Numbered from the stretch's first letter, positions 35,508 through 45,353 are shown. The stretch: 64,000 nt of DNA from Parabacteroides bouchesdurhonensis (GCF_900186615.1 NZ_LT896588.1:2313339-2377338), one strand, 5' to 3'. Notes: generated from the sequence alone by a model not told the origin. Numbers and translations are program-made.

Positions 35508-36884
35508 TCAGTTATTAAATACACATGATGTAACAATAATTTCAGTTACTTCTTCGTCTTTTCTCAATTGAACACCGGCAGGAGCCAGGTAATTGCTCAG
35601 AGAAATTGTGTAAGGGTCTTGATAATATGTACCTTGAGAGGTTTCCCGATTGACAGGTATTGCTACCAAGACAAGGTCTTTATCCGGAGCATTATCAATT
35701 TGATATTGCAGAATATTGGAAATATTCCCAAACGTGTATGAACGTGTTGAAGAACTATATTGTGTGGATAAAAATGATGTTTTATTATTTTCGACTTGAT
35801 TCTTCTCAAAGAAACCCTTTACAGAATCCTGAGGCAGTAATAACAGGTATGGCGGCGGATTTAAAGCATATTGCCAATCAGGTTGAGGCATAGCCTTCAT
35901 TGTAAGAGGCAAGTTTGTCAAAATCCGGTTCTTTACAACCGATACGATTTCTTTAGCCGGAAGTACAATTTGAGTACAAACGCCTGCCGGGCTTTTTATA
36001 TATGTATAGCTATCATTCGGCTTTAACAACTCTGTCATATCCGTGTTTTTAAAACGGTTGAGCTGAATAACCTCTTTAGTAACATTAAAACGCTCATACC
36101 CTTTTACAATAGAATCCTGCCCTGCGCTACCTGTTACTATATAACGGTAGTAGATTGTGAAAGACGAACGGTCTACAAATAAAATATTACCTGTTCCGTA
36201 TGTGTTGGTGACATACAGGCCGGGGAAGAATTTATTAAACGAATCCTGATTCTTGAAAGTCTCCGGATTATTGATTGTTTCTTCGTAAAACTTCTGTCCT
36301 AATTCTTTCGGCATGCGAATAACAACGCTTGGATAAGCTTTTGCATTGTCTACATCCAATGCATTTTCTCGTAGAGAATCCGAAATACTCGGGTCGAATG
36401 CCGTATACGTTTGTGCACCTAATGATATTTGCATATTGCAGTAATCTTTAGGGTCTATATTCGTGTAGTAGTTATCCTTCAAGGGCGAAGTTACCTGATA
36501 TATTTCAGCACGCATAGGTGCTAATGAGTCACCAATCCATGAACTTGCGCTGTATTTAATTCTGAAGTCTACAGAATCTATCATCCCATCAAGCGGTTTG
36601 TGTTTAAACTGATAATCATCCGGGCAATAGAACTGGCAAATATAATCGCTTTTTAAATTTCCATAAAGCGGATCGTATATTTCTCCCAACAAACCGTATT
36701 CTGTCTTTGCATAAATGGAATCCATTTGTATGGTCGATGCCTTTAGTTGAAAAGTATCATTATATACTATCGGTCTGTCTCCTTCTGGTTGGATGGTTGA
36801 TCCTACCAAGCTCAAATCATCATTACACCCGCCCAGAATACTAGCTCCCAAGCAAAGTCCGAGTATAAACAGGTTGAATTTCAT
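35508..36884 (-). CDS. DUF4270 family lipoprotein
   Basis: 458 residues with a lipoprotein signal (LCLGASILGGC, Cys20) followed by NDDLSLVGSTIQPEGD, the standard opening of DUF4270. Later segments, DYICQFYCPDDYQFKH and YRYIVTGSAGQDSIVKGYERFNVT, look like all-beta repeats. The family is Bacteroidetes-specific and of unknown function. It lies 11 bp downstream of the one-domain glycogen synthase gene, a pairing I recall from other Bacteroidales, so co-expression is likely. Confidence 0.88.
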   Translation of the reverse strand: MKFNLFILGLCLGASILGGCNDDLSLVGSTIQPEGDRPIVYNDTFQLKASTIQMDSIYAKTEYGLLGEIYDPLYGNLKSDYICQFYCPDDYQFKHKPLDGMIDSVDFRIKYSASSWIGDSLAPMRAEIYQVTSPLKDNYYTNIDPKDYCNMQISLGAQTYTAFDPSISDSLRENALDVDNAKAYPSVVIRMPKELGQKFYEETINNPETFKNQDSFNKFFPGLYVTNTYGTGNILFVDRSSFTIYYRYIVTGSAGQDSIVKGYERFNVTKEVIQLNRFKNTDMTELLKPNDSYTYIKSPAGVCTQIVLPAKEIVSVVKNRILTNLPLTMKAMPQPDWQYALNPPPYLLLLPQDSVKGFFEKNQVENNKTSFLSTQYSSSTRSYTFGNISNILQYQIDNAPDKDLVLVAIPVNRETSQGTYYQDPYTISLSNYLAPAGVQLRKDEEVTEIIVTSCVFNN

Positions 36885-36895
36885 TTTGTTGTTAT

Positions 36896-37720
36896 TTATT
36901 TCTTATTGGAATCCAATACCACATCATAGAACTCATTGAATTTGTCAATATATGTTTCTGGTGATTGGTAAGGTAGGAATGGTATTTCTTTTTTTGTTGC
37001 AATGTAATCCATCACATCCTGATTAATCGTTTCACTGCCTTGTATCACCCCGTCGGCAAAATCTATAGCCAGTTTTGTTAAACCGGTGAAGCTTGTATCT
37101 GTCTTTAATAACTTCACATCGCTTTCTTTGGCACCGTCCATTTTTAACTTATTGGCAAACTCTTTTCTAAACGGAGTTTTAAAGTCATCATTGTATATGG
37201 AGTACACAATTTTTGCATTACGTAAACAAGGATCATCGGCATACATTCGTTTGATGTATAATGCAGTTAAAGCAGACATCCACCCGTGGCAATGGATAAT
37301 ATTCGGTATCCATCGAAGTTTCTTCACCGTTTCCAATACTCCACGTACATAGAAAATGGATCGATCGTCGTTATCCTCAAATTCTTTGCCGTTATCGTCG
37401 ACAACTGTCGCTTTCCGTTGGAAGAAATCCTCATTGTCAATAAAATATACCTGCATTCGAGCCGATTGAATGGAAGCAACCTTGATAATCAGAGGATGAT
37501 CGGTGTCATCAATGATAAGATTCATGCCCGATAAACGGATAACTTCATGTAATTGATTGCGTCGTTCGTTAATGTTTCCAAATTTAGGCATGAATGTCCT
37601 GATTTCGCGACCATGTTCCTGAATGCCTTGCGGTAGATTTCTGCATATTGTAGCAATCTCTGATTCGGGAAGGTAAGGCGTGATTTCTTGGGCTATAAAC
37701 AAGATTTTTTTTGCATCCAT
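36896..37720 (-). CDS. Glycogen/starch synthase, N-terminal (GT5) domain only
   Basis: 274 residues from the ATG at 37720. The protein matches only the N-terminal Rossmann half of GT5 glycogen synthases: KILFIAQEITPYLPES, PNIIHCHGWMSALTALYIKRM, and KIVYSIYNDDFKTPFRKEFANKL. The C-terminal ADP-glucose-binding half, with the KTGG-like loop and E-x7-E site, is absent. The stop is clean with no trace of the rest before DUF4270. The canonical K-x-G-G-L loop at the N-terminus is also missing. It may need a partner, or have a regulatory or binding role. Upstream and divergent: panC. Confidence 0.85.
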   Translation of the reverse strand: MDAKKILFIAQEITPYLPESEIATICRNLPQGIQEHGREIRTFMPKFGNINERRNQLHEVIRLSGMNLIIDDTDHPLIIKVASIQSARMQVYFIDNEDFFQRKATVVDDNGKEFEDNDDRSIFYVRGVLETVKKLRWIPNIIHCHGWMSALTALYIKRMYADDPCLRNAKIVYSIYNDDFKTPFRKEFANKLKMDGAKESDVKLLKTDTSFTGLTKLAIDFADGVIQGSETINQDVMDYIATKKEIPFLPYQSPETYIDKFNEFYDVVLDSNKK

Positions 37721-37819
37721 TCTGTAAGTTAGTTTTATAAAGACGCTACAAAGATAATAAAATTCTTTCATTTACGGTAATTATTTACTTGCTTTGCACC
37801 GTCATTAAGCATCTATAAG

Positions 37820-38662
37820 ATGAAAATAGTAAACAGTATTAAAGAATTGAAACAGAATCTTGCCCTTGAAAAGCAAGAAAACAAGCTGATTGGCTTTGTT
37901 CCTACAATGGGAGCATTGCATGAAGGTCACCTTAGTTTGGTGAAACATTGTGTAAAAGAAAATGATGTTTGTGTGGTGAGTATTTTTGTAAATCCCACGC
38001 AATTCAACGATAAACACGATTTGGAGACTTATCCTCGCACGCTTGAAAAAGACTGTGCCTTATTGGAGCCTACAGGGTGTAAATACGTATTTGCTCCAAC
38101 TGCGGAAGAGATGTATCCTGAACCTGATACACGCACTTTCGATTTCGGAACCGTATCGCAGGTAATGGAAGGGGCAAAGCGTCCGGGACATTTTAACGGC
38201 GTGGCCCAAATCGTAAGTAAATTGTTTTATGCCGTAGAGCCGGACAACGCTTATTTCGGGGAAAAAGATTTCCAACAGATTGCTGTTATCCGTGCTATGG
38301 TGAAACAGTTGAATATACCTGTGAAGATTAATGCCTGTCCTATCGTTCGTGAGGCAGATGGATTGGCGTTGAGTAGCCGTAATACTCGTTTAACTCCCGA
38401 ACTGCGTCAAAAGGCACCGCTTATTGCACGTACGTTAAAAGAAAGTACTACCTTTGCACCGGATAAGAATGTGAGAGAAGTTATCGATTATGTTGTTAAT
38501 ACGATAAATAAGGACTCTGATATGGAGGTCGAATATTACGAAATAGTAGATGGCAACACATTGGAATCTATTAATGACTGGTCGGATGCGGATTACATAG
38601 TTGGTTGTATTACCGTTTACTGTGGAGAAGTTCGCCTTATTGATAACATCAGGTATAAATAA
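37820..38662 (+). CDS. panC: Pantothenate synthetase
   Basis: ATP-dependent condensation of pantoate with beta-alanine. 280 residues. The nucleotide-binding [14 protein letters not shown] (HxGH) is near residues 30-43, FVNPTQFN follows, then [32 protein letters not shown] and [10 protein letters not shown]. It precedes panD, which makes the beta-alanine. coaX at 0.6-1.4 kb acts on its product. Confidence 0.96.
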   Translation: MKIVNSIKELKQNLALEKQENKLIGFVPTMGALHEGHLSLVKHCVKENDVCVVSIFVNPTQFNDKHDLETYPRTLEKDCALLEPTGCKYVFAPTAEEMYPEPDTRTFDFGTVSQVMEGAKRPGHFNGVAQIVSKLFYAVEPDNAYFGEKDFQQIAVIRAMVKQLNIPVKINACPIVREADGLALSSRNTRLTPELRQKAPLIARTLKESTTFAPDKNVREVIDYVVNTINKDSDMEVEYYEIVDGNTLESINDWSDADYIVGCITVYCGEVRLIDNIRYK

Positions 38663-38757
38663 GAAATACAAATTTTAATATGGGCTATATGAAGCCTGTT
38701 CGTTCTATAATCTCTCTGATTCATACATTTATAACTTATAACTCATAATTCAGTACA

Positions 38758-39108
38758 ATGTTTATAGAGGTAGTTAAATCAAAGATTCACCGCGTAACGG
38801 TTACGGAAGCCAATCTGAACTATATCGGGAGTATTACGGTAGATGAAGATCTTCTGGATGCTGCTAACCTGATACCGAATGAAAAGGTTTCTATCGTTAA
38901 TAACAACAACGGTGAACGTTTTGAAACGTACATTATCAAAGGGGAACGTGGCTCTGGCGTAATCTGTCTGAATGGTGCGGCAGCTCGCAAGGTACAACCC
39001 GGAGATGTTATTATTATCATGTCATATGCCATGATGGATTTTGAGGAAGCTAAAACGTTTAAACCGGCGGTTGTATTTCCTGATACGGCGACAAATAAAC
39101 TGGTGTAG
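38758..39108 (+). CDS. panD: Aspartate 1-decarboxylase
   Basis: A pyruvoyl enzyme that makes beta-alanine for pantothenate. 116 residues, made as a proenzyme cleaved between Gly and Ser at residues 24-25 ([12 protein letters not shown]), where Ser becomes the pyruvoyl group. The nearby [27 protein letters not shown] and [14 protein letters not shown] are family hallmarks. 95 bp after panC, probably one transcript, ending at a terminator. Confidence 0.95.
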   Translation: MFIEVVKSKIHRVTVTEANLNYIGSITVDEDLLDAANLIPNEKVSIVNNNNGERFETYIIKGERGSGVICLNGAAARKVQPGDVIIIMSYAMMDFEEAKTFKPAVVFPDTATNKLV

Positions 39109-39145
39109 CATCGCAAGCAATATAAAGCTGTATATATTGAATAAG

Positions 39146-39180
39146 AAAAGAGCTCGCCGGTATCCGGCGGGCTCTTTTTA
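39146..39180 (+). terminator. Terminator after panD
   Basis: AAAAGAGCTCGCCGG (39146-39160) pairs with CCGGCGGGCTCTTTT (39164-39178) with one G-T wobble and a 3-nt loop, then a T run. Confidence 0.92.
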
Positions 39181-39218
39181 TTTTTTTCTAAAGCTATTTA
39201 TTACTAAAAAGATCATTT

Positions 39219-40541
39219 ATGTATTCAAACAAGCAAATATGGAATGTTAGCTATCCGATATTTCTCGGACTTCTGGCACAAAATATCATCAATGTAACAG
39301 ACACTGCTTTTCTTGGACGAGTAGGCGAGATGGAGTTAGGTGCTTCCGCTATGGGTGGATTATATTACATCTGCATCTTTACGATTGCATTCGGGTTCAG
39401 TACTGGGTCGCAAATCATGATTGCCCGCCGAAATGGAGAACAAAACTACGCAGCGGTAGGTCCGGTGATGATACAAGGCGTGTTCTTTTTACTGATGCTG
39501 GCTGCTGTTTTGTTCACCTTCTCACGTCTTTTTGCCGGAGATATTATGCGCTTGCTTATTTCATCGGATGATATTTGGCAAGCTACAATGGAGTTTCTTG
39601 ACTGGCGCGTGTTTGGCTTCTTCTTTACGTTTGTAGGTGTGATGTTTCGTGCTTTGTTTATTGGTATAACCCGTACAAAGGTGTTAACGTTAAATGCCTT
39701 TGTGATGGCAGTTACAAATATATTGTTGGATTATCTCCTGATATTCGGTCATGCCGGTTTCCCGGAGATGGGTATTCAGGGAGCTGCATTGGCATCGGTA
39801 ATTGCTGAAGGAGTATCAATCCTGTTTTATGTTATTTATACGCGTATTACGGTAGATAAGGAAAAATATGCGCTGAATCATTTTCGCACCTTCGATATTA
39901 ATCTATTGAAGCGCGTATTAAGTATCTCGATTTTTACAATGTTGCAGTATTTTGTTTCATTGACTACTTACTTTATGCTTTTTATTGCTGTTGAACATTT
40001 GGGACAGCGCCAATTAGCCGTTGCTAATATCGTACGAAGTATCTATGTTGTCATGCTGATCCCTGTCAACTCATTGTCAATGGCGACAAATACATTTGTC
40101 AGCAATAGTATTGGAGCGGGGCATGTTGATCAGGTACTGTCTATTATTCGCCGTATTACTTATTGGTCTGTGGGCATAATGGCAGTGTTTGTTTTGGTTC
40201 TTTGTTTGTTTCCCTCCGAAGTCATTTCCGTTTATACGAATGACAGACTATTGGTGGAAGCTTCAATACCCTCCGTATATGTAATAGCAGGCGCATTATT
40301 GATATCGGCGGTTGCCAATATCGCATTTAGCGGAGTGACAGGTACGGGCAATACAAAAGCGGCCTTATACATGGAACTTGTTACCTTGTTTTTCTATGCC
40401 CTTTTTATATATATCGCAGGAATGCGTTTGCACTTGCCGGTAGCCATTTGTTTCCTTACAGAGGTAATCTATTATGTAGGCCTGTTGCTATCAAGTACTA
40501 TTTATTTGAGAAAGGCGGCCTGGCAGAATAAGAAAATCTGA
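39219..40541 (+). CDS. MATE family efflux transporter
   Basis: 440 residues, about 12 hydrophobic helices. The N-terminus NVSYPIFLGLLAQNIINVTDTAFLGRVGEMELGA and the mid-protein NALNAFVMAVTNILLDYLLIFG-type helix fit the MATE (DinF/NorM) family, which exports drugs or metabolites using Na+ or H+. Substrate unknown. It follows the panD terminator and precedes the palindromic array at 40612. Confidence 0.92.
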   Translation: MYSNKQIWNVSYPIFLGLLAQNIINVTDTAFLGRVGEMELGASAMGGLYYICIFTIAFGFSTGSQIMIARRNGEQNYAAVGPVMIQGVFFLLMLAAVLFTFSRLFAGDIMRLLISSDDIWQATMEFLDWRVFGFFFTFVGVMFRALFIGITRTKVLTLNAFVMAVTNILLDYLLIFGHAGFPEMGIQGAALASVIAEGVSILFYVIYTRITVDKEKYALNHFRTFDINLLKRVLSISIFTMLQYFVSLTTYFMLFIAVEHLGQRQLAVANIVRSIYVVMLIPVNSLSMATNTFVSNSIGAGHVDQVLSIIRRITYWSVGIMAVFVLVLCLFPSEVISVYTNDRLLVEASIPSVYVIAGALLISAVANIAFSGVTGTGNTKAALYMELVTLFFYALFIYIAGMRLHLPVAICFLTEVIYYVGLLLSSTIYLRKAAWQNKKI

Positions 40542-40611
40542 TAATTTCATTTTAAGAATTAAACGAATAGAGATAGACCTTTGCTAGTATAAGCCCTTTT
40601 TTCCTGATAAA

Positions 40612-40707
40612 CTAATCGGATCACGGCTGTGATTCATATAGATCACACGGGTGATCCAATCAGATCACAGAAGTGATTTATATGAATCACAGCCGTGATC
40701 CGATTAG
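40612..40707. repeat. Four tandem 16-bp palindromes at exact 22-bp period, inside a 96-bp inverted repeat
   Basis: Units of the form RATCAC-N4-GTGATY start at 40619, 40641, 40663 and 40685, each exactly 22 bp after the last. The centres N4 are GGCT, ACGG, AGAA and AGCC. The outer 29 bp (40612-40640) are a perfect reverse complement of 40679-40707, so the whole array also folds as one long hairpin. Every base was checked by hand. It is non-coding, about 110 bp upstream of the promoter for the PurF-like gene. Confidence 0.9.
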
Positions 40708-40816
40708 AATGTCGGGAGAAAACAACTAAAATGTATCGTAAAGCGGAGGAAATGGATTCTATAGTTTTCCTTGCAGAAAGTATCTTTAAATAGTTACGTA
40801 CTTTTACCTGTTCTCA

Positions 40817-40849
40817 TTTGGACTATTCCTAAATAATCTCGTACATTTG
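40817..40849 (+). promoter_or_regulatory. Promoter of the PurF-like gene
   Basis: TTTG (40817-40820), 21 bp, then TACATTTG (40842-40849), 34 bp before the ATG at 40884. Full match to the Bacteroidetes consensus. Confidence 0.75.
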
Positions 40850-40883
40850 TGTTCTCAAACAAAAATCAATAACAGAACAGACG

Positions 40884-42287
40884 ATGGGAGGTTTTTTTGG
40901 CACTATTTCTAAATCGGCTTGTGCTACAGACTTATTTTATGGCACGGACTATAATTCTCATTTAGGAACCCGCAGGGGCGGTATGGCTACGCTTCACGAA
41001 GGTGTTTTTCAACGTTCAATTCATAACCTGGAAAATTCATATTTCCGTACACGGTTTGAAAGTGAATTAGATAAATTTAAAGGAAACTCTGGTATCGGTA
41101 TAATCAGTGATACAGACCCGCAGCCAATTTTCATAAACTCTCATTTGGGCAAATATGCTGTTGTGACAGTTGCAAAAGTGAATAACTTGGATGAGCTGGA
41201 GCAGGAGTTGCTGGAAAAAGGACGTCATTTTTCCGAATTAAGTTCAGGTAAAATTAATCAAACGGAATTAATATCATTGCTTATTTCGGAGGGGAGAACT
41301 TTTGTAGAAGGTGTTGAAATTGTACATGAGAAGATAAAAGGATCATGCTCCATGCTGATTCTTACCGAAAATGGTATTATTGCTGCTCGTGACAAGTACG
41401 GCCGAACTCCTCTATTAATAGGTAAGAAAGACGGAGCTATTGCTGCTTCCAGTGAACCTAGCAGTTTCCCGAACCTTGGATTTGAACTGGAGTATAATGT
41501 AGGACCGGGCGAAGTTGTAATGCTTACGGCAGATAAGATAGAACAGCTTCGTAAACCTAATAAAAAGATGCAGGTTTGCTCTTTCCTTTGGGTTTATTAT
41601 GGTTATCCTGTTTCTGAATATGAAGGTGTAAATGTAGATGCCGCCCGTTATGCAAGTGGTATGGCAATGGCTAAGAAAGACAAGGTTGATGCCGATTATG
41701 TATCCGGTATCCCCGATTCGGGTATCGGTATGGCTCTGGGCTATTCCGAAGGCAAAGGCATTCCTTATCGTCGTGCAATAGTGAAATATACGCCTACCTG
41801 GCCTCGTAGCTTTACACCGTCCAATCAGGCTGTTCGTGATCTGGTAGCCAAAATGAAATTGATACCAAACAGGACTTTATTACGTGATAAACGCGTTATT
41901 TTTTGTGATGATTCAATTGTTCGCGGTACTCAACTACGAGATAACGTTAATATCTTATATGGATATGGAGCAAAAGAAGTGCACATGCGTATCGGATGTC
42001 CTCCTATCTTATTTTCGTGTCCGTTTTTAGGTTTTTCGGCCTCTAAATCTGATCTTGAATTAATAGCCCGCCGTATTATAAAAGAATTGGAAGGCGATGA
42101 TAGTAAGAACCTGGAGAAGTATGCTGCAACAGGATCCGAAGAATATAACAAGCTGGTTGAATGTATTCGTAAGAAATTAAATATTACTACCCTTCGGTTT
42201 AATACGGTAGAAGATCTTATTGAAGCGATCGGTCTGCCGAAAGAATGTGTTTGTACACATTGCTATAACGGATCTGGCTGTTTTTGA
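40884..42287 (+). CDS. PurF-like amidophosphoribosyltransferase homologue lacking the catalytic Cys
   Basis: 467 residues with the PurF layout: Ntn glutaminase-like N-domain, then a PRTase domain with an intact PRPP loop (FCDDSIVRGTQ, residues 340-350). The N-terminal nucleophile Cys of PurF (CGVFG) is absent: the protein starts MGGFFGT. The GHVRYST and HNG glutamine-binding motifs have become SHLGKYAVV and KVNN. Cysteines matching the B. subtilis PurF 4Fe-4S cluster remain (QVCSFLW, LFSCPF, CTHCYNG at the C-terminus). It therefore cannot use glutamine by the usual route; it may use ammonia or be regulatory. A bona fide PurF is presumably encoded elsewhere. Confidence 0.85.
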   Translation: MGGFFGTISKSACATDLFYGTDYNSHLGTRRGGMATLHEGVFQRSIHNLENSYFRTRFESELDKFKGNSGIGIISDTDPQPIFINSHLGKYAVVTVAKVNNLDELEQELLEKGRHFSELSSGKINQTELISLLISEGRTFVEGVEIVHEKIKGSCSMLILTENGIIAARDKYGRTPLLIGKKDGAIAASSEPSSFPNLGFELEYNVGPGEVVMLTADKIEQLRKPNKKMQVCSFLWVYYGYPVSEYEGVNVDAARYASGMAMAKKDKVDADYVSGIPDSGIGMALGYSEGKGIPYRRAIVKYTPTWPRSFTPSNQAVRDLVAKMKLIPNRTLLRDKRVIFCDDSIVRGTQLRDNVNILYGYGAKEVHMRIGCPPILFSCPFLGFSASKSDLELIARRIIKELEGDDSKNLEKYAATGSEEYNKLVECIRKKLNITTLRFNTVEDLIEAIGLPKECVCTHCYNGSGCF

Positions 42288-42350
42288 TGGTTGAAGATAT
42301 TTTCCTATCTTTATAGCATTAAAGAACAAAAAAACTAAAAGATATAGGTT

Positions 42351-43571
42351 ATGAATTTGGTAGACAGATTTCTAAAGTACGTTACCTTCGATACACAATC
42401 AAGCGAGGAAACGGGTACAACGCCAAGTACATCCGGGCAACGCGTATTTGCACAAGCATTAGTAAAAGAATTGGAAGAAATAGGGCTGGAAGATATTACC
42501 CTGGATAACAACAGTTATCTGATGGCCACGCTTCCGGCGAACACTACTGCACATATTCCGACAATCGGTTTTATCGCTCATCTGGATACTAGCCCGGATA
42601 TGTCCGGCAAGGATGTGCAACCTCGTATTGTAAATTATAAAGGAGGCGATATTGTATTATCTGAAGAGGATAATATAGTACTTTCTACGTCGATGTTTCC
42701 TGAACTTAATGATTATAAGGGGCAAGATATTATTGTAACCAACGGCAAGACTTTATTGGGTGCAGATGATAAAGCCGGTGTTGCAGCAATTATCTCTGCT
42801 GTGAAATACCTAAAAGATCATCCCGAAATAAAGCACGGAAAAATACGTATAGCGTTTACTCCTGATGAAGAAATAGGGCAGGGAGCAGATCATTTTGACG
42901 TAGATAAGTTCGGCTGTGAATGGGCTTATACGATTGACGGCGGACAGATTGGAGAACTGGAATATGAGAATTTCAATGCAGCAGGTGCTAAAGTATTGTT
43001 TAAAGGACTGAATGTTCATCCGGGATATGCTAAGAATAAGATGTTGAATGCTTGCTTGCTGGCTGCCGAGTTCGCTTCCTGGTTGCCTGCGTCACAGCGT
43101 CCTGAACAGACGGAAGGCTATGAAGGTTTTTTCCATCTTACCGGAATGAGTGGTTCTGTTGAAAACGCTTCCTTATCCTACATCATCCGAGATCATACCC
43201 GCTCTCTATTTGAACAGAAGAAAAGAGATTTGCATGCTTTGGTTGAACGTATGAACGAGATGCACCCGGGTAGTACTACTTTGGAATTACGGGATCAGTA
43301 TTATAATATGCGTGAGGTGGTTGAACCGAAAAGGTTCATCGTGGACATTGCTTTTGAAGCTATGACAGCCATAGGCGTTATTCCGTTAGTTAAACCTATA
43401 CGGGGAGGTACGGATGGAGCACGTCTTTCTTTTATGGGATTGCCTTGCCCTAATATTTTTGCCGGCGGGTTGAACTTCCATGGACGTTATGAATTCTTAC
43501 CTGTCCATTCGTTGGAAAAGAGTATGGAAACGATAGTAAAAATAGCAGAGCTGACAGCTCAGAAATCTTAA
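42351..43571 (+). CDS. pepT: Peptidase T (tripeptide aminopeptidase)
   Basis: 406 residues of the M20 zinc peptidase family. Metal ligands: H77-x-D79 in [23 protein letters not shown], and [12 protein letters not shown]. The C-terminal segments [22 protein letters not shown] and [16 protein letters not shown] are typical of PepT. It removes the N-terminal residue of tripeptides in the cytosol. Length equals the family norm. gcvT follows 13 bp later. Confidence 0.95.
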   Translation: MNLVDRFLKYVTFDTQSSEETGTTPSTSGQRVFAQALVKELEEIGLEDITLDNNSYLMATLPANTTAHIPTIGFIAHLDTSPDMSGKDVQPRIVNYKGGDIVLSEEDNIVLSTSMFPELNDYKGQDIIVTNGKTLLGADDKAGVAAIISAVKYLKDHPEIKHGKIRIAFTPDEEIGQGADHFDVDKFGCEWAYTIDGGQIGELEYENFNAAGAKVLFKGLNVHPGYAKNKMLNACLLAAEFASWLPASQRPEQTEGYEGFFHLTGMSGSVENASLSYIIRDHTRSLFEQKKRDLHALVERMNEMHPGSTTLELRDQYYNMREVVEPKRFIVDIAFEAMTAIGVIPLVKPIRGGTDGARLSFMGLPCPNIFAGGLNFHGRYEFLPVHSLEKSMETIVKIAELTAQKS

Positions 43572-43584
43572 ATAAAGAAATAGT

Positions 43585-44670
43585 ATGAAAACAACTCCGT
43601 TTACCGACGTGCATATTGCACTCGGTGCTAAGATGCATGAATTTGCCGGTTACAACATGCCTATAGAGTATTCCGGTATTATTGATGAACATATGACTGT
43701 TGTGAACAGTGTTGGTGTGTTTGATGTTTCTCATATGGGCGAATTTTGGGTAAAAGGCCCGAATGCTTTGGCTTTTATTCAAAGTGTAACATCTAATGAC
43801 GCATCTACGTTACCACTGGGTAAAGCTCAATATACTTGTTTCCCTAATGATAAAGGTGGTATTGTTGATGACCTGTTGGTCTATCATTATGAACCCGAAA
43901 AATATCTGCTAGTTGTAAATGCAGGGAATATAGCGAAAGATTGGGATTGGTGTGTTAGTCATAATACAGTTGGTGCTGAACTGGAAAACTCATCAGATCG
44001 TACGGGTCAGTTGGCTATTCAAGGGCCTAAAGCTACCGAAGTATTACAACGCCTTACTCCGGTGGATTTATCTTCCATTCCTTATTATTCATTTGTTGTA
44101 GGGGAATTTGCAGGTTGTAAGAATGTGATTATTTCCAATACCGGCTATACCGGTGCCGGAGGTTTTGAGTTATATTTCTATCTGAGTGATGCCATGACCA
44201 TTTGGAATGCAATTTTTGAAGCAGGCAAACCGGAAGGAATTAAACCGATAGGCTTAGGTGCGCGTGATACTTTACGTTTGGAAATGGGCTTCTGCTTGTA
44301 TGGCAATGATCTGGATGATACAACTTCTCCTATTGAAGCCGGTTTAGGATGGATTACCAAGTTCGCCGACGGAAAGAACTTTACGAACCGTGCTGAATTG
44401 GAACGGCAGAAAAAAGAAGGCGTAACTCGTAAACTTTGTGCTTTTGAACTGATAGATAAAGGTATTCCCCGCCATGGATATGAAATAGTAGATGCTGACG
44501 ATAATGTGATAGGTGCAGTAACTTCGGGAACTATGTCTCCGGTTTTAAAGAAAGGCATTGGTATGGGGTATGTGAAACCTGAATTTGCTAAGGCCGGTAC
44601 GGAAATCTTTATTAAAGTGCGTAACAGGAACTTGAAAGCTCAGGTTGTAAAAGCGCCTTTCCGTAAATAA
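43585..44670 (+). CDS. gcvT: Aminomethyltransferase (glycine cleavage T protein)
   Basis: Transfers the methylene group of glycine from the lipoyl H protein to tetrahydrofolate, releasing ammonia. 361 residues: [32 protein letters not shown] at the N-terminus (catalytic region), [11 protein letters not shown] and [14 protein letters not shown] in the middle, [21 protein letters not shown], and CxxxSGTMSP-like [19 protein letters not shown] at the end. gcvH and gcvP are not in the window. Co-directional with pepT and followed by a hairpin. Confidence 0.95.
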   Translation: MKTTPFTDVHIALGAKMHEFAGYNMPIEYSGIIDEHMTVVNSVGVFDVSHMGEFWVKGPNALAFIQSVTSNDASTLPLGKAQYTCFPNDKGGIVDDLLVYHYEPEKYLLVVNAGNIAKDWDWCVSHNTVGAELENSSDRTGQLAIQGPKATEVLQRLTPVDLSSIPYYSFVVGEFAGCKNVIISNTGYTGAGGFELYFYLSDAMTIWNAIFEAGKPEGIKPIGLGARDTLRLEMGFCLYGNDLDDTTSPIEAGLGWITKFADGKNFTNRAELERQKKEGVTRKLCAFELIDKGIPRHGYEIVDADDNVIGAVTSGTMSPVLKKGIGMGYVKPEFAKAGTEIFIKVRNRNLKAQVVKAPFRK

Positions 44671-44706
44671 ATCCACATGAATTAATGATCTGTTTTTATA
44701 AGAGCA

Positions 44707-44740
44707 GAAGGCGATGTTCCTCACGGAGCACCGCCTTCCT
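44707..44740. terminator. Terminator after gcvT
   Basis: GAAGGCG (44707-44713) pairs with CGCCTTC (44732-44738), with an inner TGTTCC/GGAGCA helix and a TCAC loop. The T tract is weak. Between convergent genes. Confidence 0.7.
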
Positions 44741-44762
44741 TATTATAGAAAAGTTGGACATG

Positions 44763-45353
44763 TTAATAGGTCGTACCTTGAAAAATGTTTGAATCTGAAT
44801 AAGGAACCAATGTTCCTGTCATTGTCAGATTTCTACCGGAGAAGTTAGGGTCTATAGTAACCGAAGCTCTGTTGGAATCATTGTAAAGAACCAAGTTTAC
44901 GGTTGCTGAAATAAATGTACCCATAACACTCATGCTTAAATACATATTACCTTCTTTATCTTGTTTCGTTTGTATATTGGATGCCATACCTTGTACGGTG
45001 ATACCTCCTAATCCGTTAGGGCCGGGATTGGGATTAAAGGTTGAGGCAATTTGAACCATAGCTTGTCCATTGTTCAATGAAACGAAATTTGTGCCGGAGT
45101 TTACATAGAATACCTGGCCGTTCATCGGCTGTATGCTATTTGCTTCCAATACAAAAGACTGATTATTGAGTGCTTGTACTGCTTGATTAAACTGTTCTGC
45201 ATCTTGGATGGCATCTTGGGCCAACCTTTCTTGTTTCTTTACTTCTCTTTCTACTTTCTTGGCTTCTTTGGTTACTGCTTTCTGAGCCTTCATTTGAGTC
45301 ATTCCGCACATAGATACGGCTAGAACGACAATGTAACTTACAATTCTCTTCAT
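44763..45353 (-). CDS. DUF4251 family exported protein
   Basis: 196 residues with a signal peptide (SYIVVLAVSMCGMTQMKAQ). A Lys/Glu-rich helical stretch (KEAKKVEREVKKQERLAQDA) follows, then a beta-rich domain: FVLEANSIQPMNGQVFYVNSGTNFVSLNNGQAMVQIAST and GTFISATVNLVLYNDSNRASVTI. This is the DUF4251 pattern, periplasmic or surface-exposed in Bacteroidetes, function unknown. Single gene, convergent with gcvT and divergent from comB. Confidence 0.85.
   Translation of the reverse strand: MKRIVSYIVVLAVSMCGMTQMKAQKAVTKEAKKVEREVKKQERLAQDAIQDAEQFNQAVQALNNQSFVLEANSIQPMNGQVFYVNSGTNFVSLNNGQAMVQIASTFNPNPGPNGLGGITVQGMASNIQTKQDKEGNMYLSMSVMGTFISATVNLVLYNDSNRASVTIDPNFSGRNLTMTGTLVPYSDSNIFQGTTY

Larger units (their letters stand above)
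40542..40883. other. 342-bp intergenic region with palindromic array and promoter
   Basis: No open frame. It contains the 22-bp-periodic palindromic array (40612-40707) and a full promoter (40817-40849) for the PurF-like gene. Nothing else recognisable. Confidence 0.7.

Noticed and set aside
40619-40700. CRP/FNR-type sites (TGTGA-N6-TCACA)
   Set aside because: The half-sites are in the opposite order (ATCAC-N4-GTGAT), and the TGTGA...TCACA spacing between units is too long for the CRP consensus.
40612-40707. CRISPR array
   Set aside because: Only four units with a 6-bp spacer between palindromes, no unique spacers of 25-40 bp, and no cas genes nearby.
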